Below, one piece after another: positions 26,774 through 35,598 of a DNA stretch of 64,000 bases. Under the pieces are notes generated by a model. That model saw only the letters and a list, made by a program, of their open reading frames with translations, was not told where the DNA came from and ran no database searches. Made by a program: the position numbers and the translations under genes. The stretch covers positions 1-64,000 of the forward strand of contig CAYUCC010000005.1 of the NCBI GenBank assembly GCA_964443225.1, written 5' to 3'. Within the stretch, counting starts at the first letter, position 1; every line of letters begins with the position of its first letter. Source of the stretch: SSC4 sp964443225. GTDB taxonomy: Bacteria; Chloroflexota; Anaerolineae; SSC4; Amarolineaceae.

Positions 26774-28069
26774 TCATGCCGGTGGTACCCAATAACGAAC
26801 GGTCAATCGCGGCCGCTGCGCAGGCGTGGGGAACTGCGCACTGGCAAAACGGTACTCGACGTTAGCATTTATGGTGCCGGCCGCTGCTTCGAGCAGCAGG
26901 CCGGCATTGGCAGGCGGGTTCGCCTGCCAGCGACGCACCAGGTGTGTGACGTCGAAGGCGTACCAGCGCTGCGGAGCATCCAGACGAGCCATAGTCGCCG
27001 GGCCGGCATCCCGATCACTGCTGACACCGTTGGCCCCTGGTACTGTCCAGCGCTGGGCATCACTGGCACGCTCCCATGTGGCTGCGGTGACGGACCAGGT
27101 GCGCTGAAGGCCAAAGGCGGCTATGGCCAGGTCTGCCGCCACCGAACGTTCGACGGCATACACCTCCAACTGCGCACTGACGATCTGCGCCCCCGCTGGC
27201 AGTGAATCCAGGGAAAAGCGCAGCACGGGTGACTTCTCTTCGCTGCTTGCGTCACGATTCCAGCGAGCCAGCAGCAGGTCGTCTTCACCAAAGTTGACCC
27301 GCGGATACCAGCTGTCGAGCGTCGTGTCCAGGGTGCCGGCGTATCCGGCACGACCTTGCTGCAACACCAGGGTCTGCACCGGCGGCGTGGGTGTGGCTAC
27401 GGCCTGCCACATCATCACCGGCAGGTACCACGGTCCCGGGATCGGTGTCCCCGTCGGGGTCGGCGTTGCGGTGGCCGTCGGTGGGGGCGGCGGTGACGGT
27501 GTTGCCGTGGGGGTGGCCGTCGCCTGTGGTCCGAGTGGGCAGTCGATGGCCAGGGCATACGGGCCATGGCTGCCCTCGTAACCGTCCACCACGACAACGT
27601 AATCACGTCCCGCCGGCAGACTGGGTAGGGTGATTCCGTTGTCACCCGCCGCCAGACACGAGGCCGGGTCAGACGATGTCAGGACGAACAGGTCCAGGTC
27701 GACCGCCGGCTGCACGGCGTGCAGGGTCATCGTCACCGGCTGGGCTTCCAGGAAGTGGAACCGGTAAACCTGCTCCGGTCCAGATTCCAGCCAGTCGGGC
27801 CGGCAGGCATACGTCGCAACGTTCGCCGGTTGTCCGGTGTTGTCCTGCTGGAAGCGGCTGCCACAATACGCTGGTATGGCCAGACCCACGTCCACCGTCG
27901 GTGCTGGTGTGACCGTGATCACAGGTGTCAGGCTGGAGGCCGCAGTGGCATCCTTCGACACCCACATGATCAGGATGGCGCTGGCGGCCACCAGGCCAAT
28001 CAGCAAACTGGCGGCAAAGCCCGGCACCCGCTGGACACCGGACTCTGCCCCTGATCGATCACGCCACAT
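26774..28069 (-). CDS. membrane-anchored PPC-like + DNRLRE-domain protein
   Basis: 431 residues. A transmembrane or signal segment (about 18-42) is followed by a pre-peptidase C-terminal-like beta domain (about 75-178, 'VYRFHFLEAQPVTMTLHA', 'LPAGRDYVVVVDGYEG'), a Pro/Thr linker with the tail-like motif 'PWYLPVMMWQ' (about 212), and a C-terminal DNRLRE/CBM96-like beta-sandwich (about 230-431, 'SPVLRFSLDSLPAGAQIVSAQLEVYA', 'FDVTHLVRRWQ'). It starts by a TGATG overlap with the upstream gene. The motif that ends other secreted proteins is internal here, as if a DNRLRE module had been added after it. The DNRLRE fold binds carbohydrate in related proteins; role here unknown. Confidence 0.8.
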   Translation of the reverse strand: MWRDRSGAESGVQRVPGFAASLLIGLVAASAILIMWVSKDATAASSLTPVITVTPAPTVDVGLAIPAYCGSRFQQDNTGQPANVATYACRPDWLESGPEQVYRFHFLEAQPVTMTLHAVQPAVDLDLFVLTSSDPASCLAAGDNGITLPSLPAGRDYVVVVDGYEGSHGPYALAIDCPLGPQATATPTATPSPPPPPTATATPTPTGTPIPGPWYLPVMMWQAVATPTPPVQTLVLQQGRAGYAGTLDTTLDSWYPRVNFGEDDLLLARWNRDASSEEKSPVLRFSLDSLPAGAQIVSAQLEVYAVERSVAADLAIAAFGLQRTWSVTAATWERASDAQRWTVPGANGVSSDRDAGPATMARLDAPQRWYAFDVTHLVRRWQANPPANAGLLLEAAAGTINANVEYRFASAQFPTPAQRPRLTVRYWVPPA

Positions 28070-30786
28070 CACTGCCAAAGAACCGGCGCATAGACTTCAC
28101 GCGTCGTGCCGAAGTTGGCGGTGATCACTTCTGCAAAACTGATGTTAAAGTTCACAATCGTACTGCCACTCGCCGGGTAACCCGAGTGTGGCAGCATCGT
28201 CACCAGGTAGTTACCTGGTTCGAGCGTCATAAAGGAATAGTTGCCGGCACCGCCGGTTTCCCGTGAACCGAGCAGCGGATCGTTCGGATCGAGCTGGCCA
28301 TTGCCATTGGCATCCTGGTGCAGATTCACGGTCACCCGACGTACCCCGGCTTCACCGGTATCGTACACACCGTTGCTGTTGCTATCGACGAACACGCGGC
28401 CCAACACGTGCGCCATTTCGATATCACCAAAGTCCTGGGTAAGAGCGGTATTGGCACCAACCGCCAACAACCAGCTGTTGAGCGTGGTCGATACGTAACC
28501 CGGTGGATCGGCCTCGCGCACCTCGTACTGACCGGCGGCCAGGTTAGGGAAGGCATACAATCCATCGGCACCCGTGGTAACGGTACCCAGCGTCTGGTTA
28601 TTGCGGTGCAGCGTGACAACCGCGCCCGCCAATGGGCTTTCGTCAGGATCGCGCACCGTATTCTGGTTCGCGTCGTTGTACACGACACCCTGAATACTGC
28701 CCACGGTCGGCGTGGCCGTTGGTGTGGGTGTCGGGGTGCTCGTGGGCCCGGGCGTCGGCGTAATCGTGGGCGTGGGCGATGGGGTTGCCGTGGGTTCTGG
28801 CTGAGAACCCAGGAACTTCACATCGACCAGGTGGACCCACTCGTCACCATCGGTGCGCGCATTGATCCGGAAATCGCTGTTGGCCGCGGCGCCATTATCC
28901 GCCAGGAGACCCTTGCCCATGCGGGCGTCAGTGATATGGAAGACGGCTGTTTTCCAGGTACCGCTGTTGGTCTTCTGCACGTAGGGGGTGCTGGCACCGT
29001 TCGGTGTGGCCGTACGCATGACACCGCCCACGGCTTCGTATTCGAGCGAGAAGGTGTCGGTTCCCATGTCGGCATACGTGACCGAGATGTCGACCGTGTT
29101 GCGCCCGATTGGGATGTACTGACCATCGACCCGCATCCACATGTAGGGATTGCCGGTGGCTGCATCGGTTCGTCGCGCCACCCAGCCCTCACGTCCAGCC
29201 GGGATGTTCGGATTGTAGGCGTTGGTGTTGCAGTAGGCAGGACCGGCACCCGCCGGCGCCGCACAGTTGCCCAGACCGTAGACGTAGTCCGGGGAGAAAC
29301 AGGGCTGACCGCCACCGCAGTTCCCCATGTTGGCTGCCGGATTGACCGTTGGATCGCTGCTGAGGAACGGATCGTTGGATTCGGGAACCGTGCGTCCGCC
29401 GGGGACGTTGTCCATCTGGTACAGCCAGAACTCGTAATTGCCCAACTGCGGGTAGAACGACCACCAGCCGAAGGCATAATCGTAGTAGATCGGGTTACGA
29501 TGTTCCCGCATCGCGACCCATACGCTGGGGGTGTTGGTGAGATTTGCCCCGACGTATGGCCGCCAGCGTTCGATCACCGGTAAATAATCGGTCCGATCGA
29601 TACCATCCGGACCTGGGTAGGGGTGCCCCGGACCGGGAATGCCGTTGGAGATAAAGAGCGATTCGTCCAGGCGGAAATAGTACGTATGTTTGTCGAGGCC
29701 GCTGATAAGGCCCCAGTAGAACTTGGTGGGGCTTTGCAGCATGTACCAGTAGGTCTCGAACACGGCCGGCACGCGATCGTAGTGCAGATTGAGCACGTCG
29801 TACATACCACAGTACGGACAGGTCACCGACTCGCCGGTTTCGGAATAATTGAAGTCGGGCGCCAGCCCATTGAGTGATATGCCAATGCCACGGTCAGCCG
29901 CGTACTGGCCCAGGTCACGGCGTTCGCTCACGGCCCAGGAGTACGAGGCAATCTGGACGAGGAGCTGTTTGCGCAGCACGAGCCGCCCTGTCACAGGATC
30001 GTACGTACTGAAGGCGTCACGCCAGATTTCCATGACGTACTCGGCATAATCGCGCCAGGCGCCACTAAAATCGGTGATGCCATCTGCCAGCATGGCCTGC
30101 TCCATCGCAAGCTTGTCCTCGGGCTGGTTCGTGGCATGGTTTTCACCATAGGTACCAAAGCCCATCGCAATGAACTCCAACCGCGCGTCATTGCGGTAAC
30201 GCCCAGCGAGATAATCGGCCAATGCTTCGTAACGATCGACAAAAGCGTCACGCCAGTAGTAAGGCAGACGTTTGTGATTGGCGCCGGCCTGGTCACACGC
30301 CGGCGCAACATATTTGCAGATTTCGTACGTGTACTGGTCGATGATTGCCAGTGGATAGTTGGCGGTATCCCACATGTACGCCGGCAGGTGGCGCACACCG
30401 GGCTCGGTCGATCGGCCACCACCGTAGGGACTGATGGCGAACGCGCCCTGTTTGCCTTTGGCCGATGCATCACGCAAGAGGCGATCGACGCGGCTGGTGT
30501 TGTAAGACCCCATGGAAGTTTCCAGGTAGGACCACGTCCAGTTATAGACGTTCCCATCGAGGTGGTATCGATCAGGATCGGCGGTGCCCCACCAACCCGA
30601 AGTATCATCCTTGATGTAGATACCAGGTCGAGTCGCAGGGGGACCAGGCGGCAGCGGTTCTTGCGTAGTCTCTTCCTGCGGGGAGGACGATGACTGAGAT
30701 TGGTATTGCGCGGCGGCGGGTGACACAAGAAGTGTCATCAAGACCACCAGTGTCAATATCAGATAGCTCGGCTTCTGTCGTGTCAT
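28069..30786 (-). CDS. large secreted TIM-barrel glycosidase-like protein with SdrD B repeats
   Basis: 905 residues. Signal peptide 1-26. A TIM-barrel-like domain (about 50-460) has the opening 'WSYLETSMGSYNTSRVDRLLRDA' typical of beta-galactosidase/DUF4832 relatives, 'EFIAMGFGTYGENHA' (possible acid/base Glu) and 'CPYCGMYDVLNLHYDR'. A beta domain follows (about 520-650, 'DISVTYADMGTDTFSLEYEAVGG'), then a Thr-Pro linker and two SdrD-type B domains (about 693-785 and 790-890: 'VVYNDANQNTVRDPDESPLAG', 'VFVDSNSNGVYDTGEAGV'), ending in 'VYAPVLWQ'. ATAGGAG lies 10 nt before the ATG. First gene of a three-gene operon with the DNRLRE protein and the sugar transferase. Hydrolase activity is inferred only from fold-like patterns. 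Confidence 0.75.
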   Translation of the reverse strand: MTRQKPSYLILTLVVLMTLLVSPAAAQYQSQSSSSPQEETTQEPLPPGPPATRPGIYIKDDTSGWWGTADPDRYHLDGNVYNWTWSYLETSMGSYNTSRVDRLLRDASAKGKQGAFAISPYGGGRSTEPGVRHLPAYMWDTANYPLAIIDQYTYEICKYVAPACDQAGANHKRLPYYWRDAFVDRYEALADYLAGRYRNDARLEFIAMGFGTYGENHATNQPEDKLAMEQAMLADGITDFSGAWRDYAEYVMEIWRDAFSTYDPVTGRLVLRKQLLVQIASYSWAVSERRDLGQYAADRGIGISLNGLAPDFNYSETGESVTCPYCGMYDVLNLHYDRVPAVFETYWYMLQSPTKFYWGLISGLDKHTYYFRLDESLFISNGIPGPGHPYPGPDGIDRTDYLPVIERWRPYVGANLTNTPSVWVAMREHRNPIYYDYAFGWWSFYPQLGNYEFWLYQMDNVPGGRTVPESNDPFLSSDPTVNPAANMGNCGGGQPCFSPDYVYGLGNCAAPAGAGPAYCNTNAYNPNIPAGREGWVARRTDAATGNPYMWMRVDGQYIPIGRNTVDISVTYADMGTDTFSLEYEAVGGVMRTATPNGASTPYVQKTNSGTWKTAVFHITDARMGKGLLADNGAAANSDFRINARTDGDEWVHLVDVKFLGSQPEPTATPSPTPTITPTPGPTSTPTPTPTATPTVGSIQGVVYNDANQNTVRDPDESPLAGAVVTLHRNNQTLGTVTTGADGLYAFPNLAAGQYEVREADPPGYVSTTLNSWLLAVGANTALTQDFGDIEMAHVLGRVFVDSNSNGVYDTGEAGVRRVTVNLHQDANGNGQLDPNDPLLGSRETGGAGNYSFMTLEPGNYLVTMLPHSGYPASGSTIVNFNISFAEVITANFGTTREVYAPVLWQ

Positions 30787-31313
30787 ACGATTGATTCTCC
30801 TATAGCTGTCGGCGGAGGACGGCAGGCTGGGATAGGAGTTGTATGGCTTTATTCATAACCTCGGCTTACCGTCCACTCCTTGAGGATTCGCTGGTGCCTG
30901 TGGGCGGTTCAGGAACCATGCATAGCGCTGAGCGCAGATTGCCCGTGAGTTCTACCAGGTTCATCGTATGACCGGTAGAAGCCGCCTCAATGAGAACCAT
31001 CGCAGCCCGGTCTCGTCTTCGAGCTGACGACTGCCAAGCGTCCCTATTGTATGGCGGGTACATGAATACTCTATGAACAAACATCGCTGTCATGATGACA
31101 TTTTTGTCACATTTGTTCATACGTGTTCATGCAAAACATCACCCCCCAGGCGTAGGCTTGAGGGGTGAACACTCTCGGATTTTTATCATAACATACCGAA
31201 GAACCTTTGGCAAATCACTTTTCACCTCAAAACCCGATCGTACTGGCCGTGCCGGTTGTCTCCGCATGCCTGTGAATGTGACATTTGTCCTGTCCGGTGG
31301 TACCATTTTCCCC
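30787..31313. other. 527-bp divergent intergenic region
   Basis: It separates the TIM-barrel gene (minus) from a GT-C gene (plus). It is distinctly lower in GC near 31040-31130, where several symmetric TTCAT/ATGAA elements cluster (listed separately). A weak hairpin (CACCCC 31140-31145 with GGGGTG 31161-31166) follows. No credible gene; short open frames lack ribosome-binding sites. Confidence 0.6.
31072..31121. promoter_or_regulatory. candidate operator cluster (nested palindromes)
   Basis: The outer inverted repeat TATGAACAAA (31072-31081) pairs with TTTGTTCATA (31112-31121). Inside it lies the perfect 13-bp palindrome TGTCATGATGACA (31088-31100), and a further TGTTCAT at 31124-31130. The layout fits a binding region for a dimeric or multimeric regulator controlling one or both divergent genes. 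Confidence 0.45.
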
Positions 31314-32936
31314 ATGGTATCGATACCCGCGAAATCACACCACGTCACCCCTGTGACCCACCGCGAGCGAACCTGGCACTGGCTCATTCTCGGCGCCACG
31401 GCTATCGTCCTGTACGGCCTGTTTCATTTCGTCGTGTTTACCAACGACGACCAGATTCGTTACGTTATCGGGTCCAAACAATGGGCGACATACGGGACCG
31501 AGCCATTCAATTTTGAGATGAGCTTTGCTTATTATTGGATGCTGCAGCCGCTCATCCGCTGGATACCCACCGCGATGATACCAACCGTGTTGAACGGCAT
31601 GGGCGCGGTGGCCGGTACGTTGGCTCTGCTGCCCCTGTACGAGCTCTTTCGATCTCTGGCTGGCGGACGCCCGGCCTTTTTTGCGACGCTGTTTTTCCTG
31701 CTGTCACCAGCCTATTGGACGATCACGCGCTACGGCCACCCGGTCATACTGGCCCTGTTCTTTTTCTTCTGCGCCCTGGTGGTGTTCGACCGCGCCATTG
31801 CGGCACACACGAGCCAGTTGAAAAGTGGCGTACCCACACGTCGCGTGGCCGTCTATGTGGTGCTGGCCATCCTGCTGGCACTGGCGGCATTGGCACTGCG
31901 TGGTGATCTGCTGCTGGTCTCCCTGGCACCGCTGGGCCTGTTGATCTACCGGAGACCGGGCAGACGTTGGTTCGTGCGCATCGGGGGTATTTTTTACGGT
32001 GCGCTTTTGGCGGGCTACGCGCTGCTGCGGTGGATCAGCCTGGGTTATCTACTGAACCCCGGCGGTGGTACGCTGCGCCAGCATCTGGCCGAACGCGGCG
32101 GGGATGTCGCCGCCGTGATCGGCCACGTTGCCAAAAATGCGGCCCTGCTCGTTTTCAGCCTGCTGCCGCTGATCGCCGCCGCCATCGCCATCGCAATCGT
32201 CTGGCTGGTCATTCGTCGACAGTGGCGATTGTTGGCGTTTTTTGGCCTGTGGAGCGTACCGACCCTGCTGGCATTTCTGCCTTTTGGCGGCATGGACTAC
32301 ATCCGCCTGACCATCCCCGCACTGCCACCGCTGTTCCTGGCATTGGCGATCTGGATCGATACGGTGACCGCCGCACGGTTTCGGGTCGTGGCGCCGCTGC
32401 TGCTGCTGATCGTGGCTCACCTGTCACCGGGGCTGACCAGGCCACTGCTAACCAGCGTCTACCCGTTCAAAGCCACCTTCGATGGCCAGCCCGTCACCTC
32501 GATCCCTCTGGAACCGTTAGCGCTGGGGTTCATGATCGACCGCGATTTTTACACCGCCCAGCACAGTCTCGCCCGCACCGTCACGGGCGACGGTGAACCG
32601 CCCGTGGTCATCGCGGCCACCAGCTCACAGACGCCGTGGTATCTCTACGAGCTGATCGTCCGCCAGGACGCTGACTGTCGGTTGACCACCCTCCAGGGTC
32701 CGCGTGACGTGCGCCTGTGCACGATCGGTCGCGAGACATTCTACACTGTGGACGTCGATACAGAAGCGGGCCAGCGTGTGTTAGACCAGATGGCCCGCGA
32801 CCCGGCATGGGCAGACACCCGTTTTCACATCAACCCATTTATCAGCGGTGTACCACCCGCAGGACCGCTGCGGAGCCAAGCCGAACTGGCGCAGCTGCTC
32901 GATGACCCCGAGTCCTTCCTGATCAACTTTCGGTGA
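31314..32936 (+). CDS. GT-C fold membrane glycosyltransferase-like protein
   Basis: 540 residues, about eleven transmembrane helices, with an extracytoplasmic C-terminal domain (about 425-540). The first loop contains 'TNDDQIRYVIGSKQWATYG', the acidic loop of polyprenol-phosphate-sugar transferases (GT39/GT83-like), followed by 'FNFEMSFAYYW'. The start is uncertain: ATG at 31314 begins just before the first helix, whereas the frame runs open back to 31092 through lower-GC regulatory-looking DNA; no strong ribosome-binding site is seen for any choice. The gene is monocistronic and converges on the sugar dehydrogenase gene with 31 bp between stops. Donor and acceptor unknown. Confidence 0.75.
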   Translation: MVSIPAKSHHVTPVTHRERTWHWLILGATAIVLYGLFHFVVFTNDDQIRYVIGSKQWATYGTEPFNFEMSFAYYWMLQPLIRWIPTAMIPTVLNGMGAVAGTLALLPLYELFRSLAGGRPAFFATLFFLLSPAYWTITRYGHPVILALFFFFCALVVFDRAIAAHTSQLKSGVPTRRVAVYVVLAILLALAALALRGDLLLVSLAPLGLLIYRRPGRRWFVRIGGIFYGALLAGYALLRWISLGYLLNPGGGTLRQHLAERGGDVAAVIGHVAKNAALLVFSLLPLIAAAIAIAIVWLVIRRQWRLLAFFGLWSVPTLLAFLPFGGMDYIRLTIPALPPLFLALAIWIDTVTAARFRVVAPLLLLIVAHLSPGLTRPLLTSVYPFKATFDGQPVTSIPLEPLALGFMIDRDFYTAQHSLARTVTGDGEPPVVIAATSSQTPWYLYELIVRQDADCRLTTLQGPRDVRLCTIGRETFYTVDVDTEAGQRVLDQMARDPAWADTRFHINPFISGVPPAGPLRSQAELAQLLDDPESFLINFR

Positions 32937-32967
32937 CCGCCTGCCAGGCCAACATCATCGGGTCCGG

Positions 32968-33966
32968 TCAATCCAGGTGCATGATCTGGTGACGCTGTCC
33001 CGACGCCACCATCAACTCGGCCAGGAGCACGGCCCGCAGGCCCTCGCTGCCATCCACCAGCGGCCGGCGGTGCTCCCGCACGTCGTGCACGAACGATTCC
33101 AACTCGGCACGCAGGGGCTCTTTGCGTTTGAGCTCGTATTTTACGACGCGCCCTTCGCTCACGCCCATGAGCGCGGTCAATCCTTCCCACTGCCCATTGG
33201 TCGCGCTGTTGTTTTCATAGAACATCAATTCCTGCGTCAGGTAGTTCACCTGGAACATGCCCCCTTCACCGATGACGGTCAGCTCACGGATCTTTTTGGG
33301 CGTCAGCCAGTTGATATCCAGGACACCCACGACGCCGTTTTGAAACTTCAGCAGTCCGGACAGGAGGTCCTCGTGGGAAGCATGAATTTCGCGCTGGGTC
33401 TCCGCATACAGGCTGGTGACGCGTGACCGCGCCAGGTATTCCATGATGTTGATTTCGTGCGTGGCCAGGTCGAAGATGACGCCAACGTCTTCGACGCGCG
33501 GGGGGAACGGCCCCACGCGGCGCGAGCGCAGCTGGAACAACCGTCCCAGTTGACCGCTGTTGAGCCGTCGTTTGAGTTCGATCACCGCCGGGTTGAATCG
33601 TTCGACGTGCCCCACGGCCAACGTATGCCCCGAGCGCTGTGCAGCCTCCAGAATGGCCTGCCCATCGGCTACCGACAGCGACAAAGGCTTCTCGACGAAG
33701 ACGTGGCAGCCCGCATCCAGGGCGGCGATCGCCACGGCACGGTGGAGGCGCGTGGGCACCGCCACCGCCACAATATCCAGCTCTTCGTGCGCCAGCATCG
33801 CCTCGTAGTCGTCATAGGCAGCTGCACGATAGGTGCGCGCCACGGCACCCGAGGCCTCGGCATCGATATCGGCCACGGCCGCCAGGTGTGTATCGGGCAT
33901 CTCGGCAAAAATGCGGGCGTGGTTGCGGCCCATCGCACCCACGCCAACCACAGCAACGTTTAGCAT
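32968..33966 (-). CDS. Gfo/Idh/MocA-family sugar dehydrogenase (WlbA-like)
   Basis: 332 residues. N-terminal NAD(P)-binding Rossmann domain ('VVGVGAMGRNHARIF', 6-20), the family lysine in 'VFVEKPLSLS' (about 89-98), and the C-terminal substrate domain with 'GHVERFNPAV' and 'HEINIMEYLA'. The 'HVERFNPAV' and 'DLATHEINI' blocks fit the UDP-N-acetyl-hexosaminuronate 3-dehydrogenase subgroup (WlbA/WbpB), which oxidises C3 before amination and N-acetylation. A WlbB-type acetyltransferase two genes upstream supports this; the needed aminotransferase is not in the window. Last gene of the 12-gene minus-strand operon, 9 bp after the GT-C gene. Confidence 0.85.
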   Translation of the reverse strand: MLNVAVVGVGAMGRNHARIFAEMPDTHLAAVADIDAEASGAVARTYRAAAYDDYEAMLAHEELDIVAVAVPTRLHRAVAIAALDAGCHVFVEKPLSLSVADGQAILEAAQRSGHTLAVGHVERFNPAVIELKRRLNSGQLGRLFQLRSRRVGPFPPRVEDVGVIFDLATHEINIMEYLARSRVTSLYAETQREIHASHEDLLSGLLKFQNGVVGVLDINWLTPKKIRELTVIGEGGMFQVNYLTQELMFYENNSATNGQWEGLTALMGVSEGRVVKYELKRKEPLRAELESFVHDVREHRRPLVDGSEGLRAVLLAELMVASGQRHQIMHLD

Positions 33967-33975
33967 ACCCTCATC

Positions 33976-35598
33976 TCATTTCCCTGGCAGCACCCGCCAC
34001 ACCCGTGTGGGCGGCGTTCCCGTCTCGAATTCGAGCACAAAACGATCACGCAGCGCCTGCATGGCGGGAACCAGGAACTGGCCCGTTGTCGCGGTCCAGG
34101 TAAATTGATCCTCTATGATGTAATCGACCCCACTGCCATCGATGGCACGGGCCAGGGCGGCGGGGTCGGTCGTGTAGGGATAGTCTACCCCGCGACGCTG
34201 GATAAGCAAATAGGCCATGCGCGCGTTACGCGCCATGATCACAGAATCGTCACCGGACGTCACCTGCAGGCGCGTCAACGCGTCCAGGTAACCGGTCCAG
34301 CCCGGTTGCTTGGCCAATGCCTCCGCCATGGGCACCTGCCGGTCGCGCCGCACGTTGACACCGCTCGCAGCCGCCGAGACCCACAGAGGAGACAACACCA
34401 GCACGACGAGACCAGCCAACGCCAGCCAGCGCCCGCCACCCGCCAGCCCCAACCGCTGCGCCAGCTGCCGGACCAGGTGCTCGCCCCCCACAACGAGCGC
34501 CATCAAAAGAAATGGAAGGGCCGGCAGCAGGAAACGAGGTGCGCGCCACGGCCACACCAGCGTCGACGCGACGAAGATCACGGTGTACAGCTCGGCCAGG
34601 CCGGTGCCCCTACGCCACCCGACGACCAGACCCCAGGCTGCCACCAGCGTGAACACGGCACCCAGCAGCGTCCGCAGCACGACCGGCAGACGCTCGCTGT
34701 GCGGCCAGATCATCGCCGGCCCATGCAGCTGCACGTACTCGCCGGCATTCGACAGGCCGCGCGCGAGCAGCCCTGCCCCATCGATGCGCTGCGTGGCATA
34801 CGTTTCGCTGGCCAGCAGCTGGTCGATGTACGATCCGACCACGGGCGAACCGCTGGTCGGGTTGGCGGCACTGCGTATCAGCCACGGCAGCACACACACG
34901 GCCACCACACAGCCCACCACAACAGCCGATCGCACCTGGCGACGCAGCAGGAGCCAGCCGAGCACCGCCGCCACCAGGAAAATCGCCGACGTGCGCATGA
35001 TAAAGGCTGCCGCCAGGGTAAGACCGCCCGCCAGGGTCCAGAGCAGACGCCGCGGCGACGCCGTGCTGTGTTCGAGAAGAACGACCGCCAGCAAACTTAA
35101 GGTAATCAGCGGCATTTCAGCCATGATGGCGTTGGCAAACGAACCCGCAATCGGGTTGACCGCCCACACCAGGGCCGCCGCCAGGGCCACCCCCGGCGCA
35201 GCCCGCCGCTGCGCGACCAGCGCTAGCAGGGGAATCGAAACCACAAAACTCAGCCAGGACACCGCCTTCAATGGCAGAACAAGTGCCAACAGGCCATCCG
35301 CCGGGACCCAGCCCATTCCCATGGCCCCACGCACGATGCCCGCCAGCAGAAGCGGCAAACCAGGCGGGTAGAAGTTCATCGGCGTCGCCAACGGCTCGCT
35401 GATCAGACGATAGCCCTGACCCGTCGCCAGAGCTTCGGCCAGAATTGCATAGGTCGTGCTGTCAGCCGACGGCAGGATGAACCAGTCCAGCTGCATCCAG
35501 CTGAGCACTGCGCCCAACAGGGTGACGAGCACGAGTCCGATCCACGGTCTGCGGCGGCGATCCGGCCTCACGGTTGGCTGTTCAGACACTGCCGTCAT
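33976..35598 (-). CDS. GT-C fold membrane glycosyltransferase (GT39-like)
   Basis: 540 residues, about eleven helices. The first loop is 'PSADSTTYAILAEALATGQGYRLISEP', whose Asp plays the role of the acidic catalytic or metal residue, followed by 'YPPGLPLLLA', the PMT/ArnT-like second motif. The C-terminal soluble part (about 425-540) faces outside. Such enzymes add a sugar from a polyprenyl-phosphate donor. Its start overlaps the acetyltransferase end by 17 bp, which suggests coupling. It probably decorates the glycan built by the operon or an envelope protein. Confidence 0.8.
   Translation of the reverse strand: MTAVSEQPTVRPDRRRRPWIGLVLVTLLGAVLSWMQLDWFILPSADSTTYAILAEALATGQGYRLISEPLATPMNFYPPGLPLLLAGIVRGAMGMGWVPADGLLALVLPLKAVSWLSFVVSIPLLALVAQRRAAPGVALAAALVWAVNPIAGSFANAIMAEMPLITLSLLAVVLLEHSTASPRRLLWTLAGGLTLAAAFIMRTSAIFLVAAVLGWLLLRRQVRSAVVVGCVVAVCVLPWLIRSAANPTSGSPVVGSYIDQLLASETYATQRIDGAGLLARGLSNAGEYVQLHGPAMIWPHSERLPVVLRTLLGAVFTLVAAWGLVVGWRRGTGLAELYTVIFVASTLVWPWRAPRFLLPALPFLLMALVVGGEHLVRQLAQRLGLAGGGRWLALAGLVVLVLSPLWVSAAASGVNVRRDRQVPMAEALAKQPGWTGYLDALTRLQVTSGDDSVIMARNARMAYLLIQRRGVDYPYTTDPAALARAIDGSGVDYIIEDQFTWTATTGQFLVPAMQALRDRFVLEFETGTPPTRVWRVLPGK

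Noticed and set aside
30866..31120. 84-codon minus-strand frame in the divergent region
   Set aside because: No ribosome-binding site, no recognisable composition or motif, and it overlaps the palindromic regulatory cluster.
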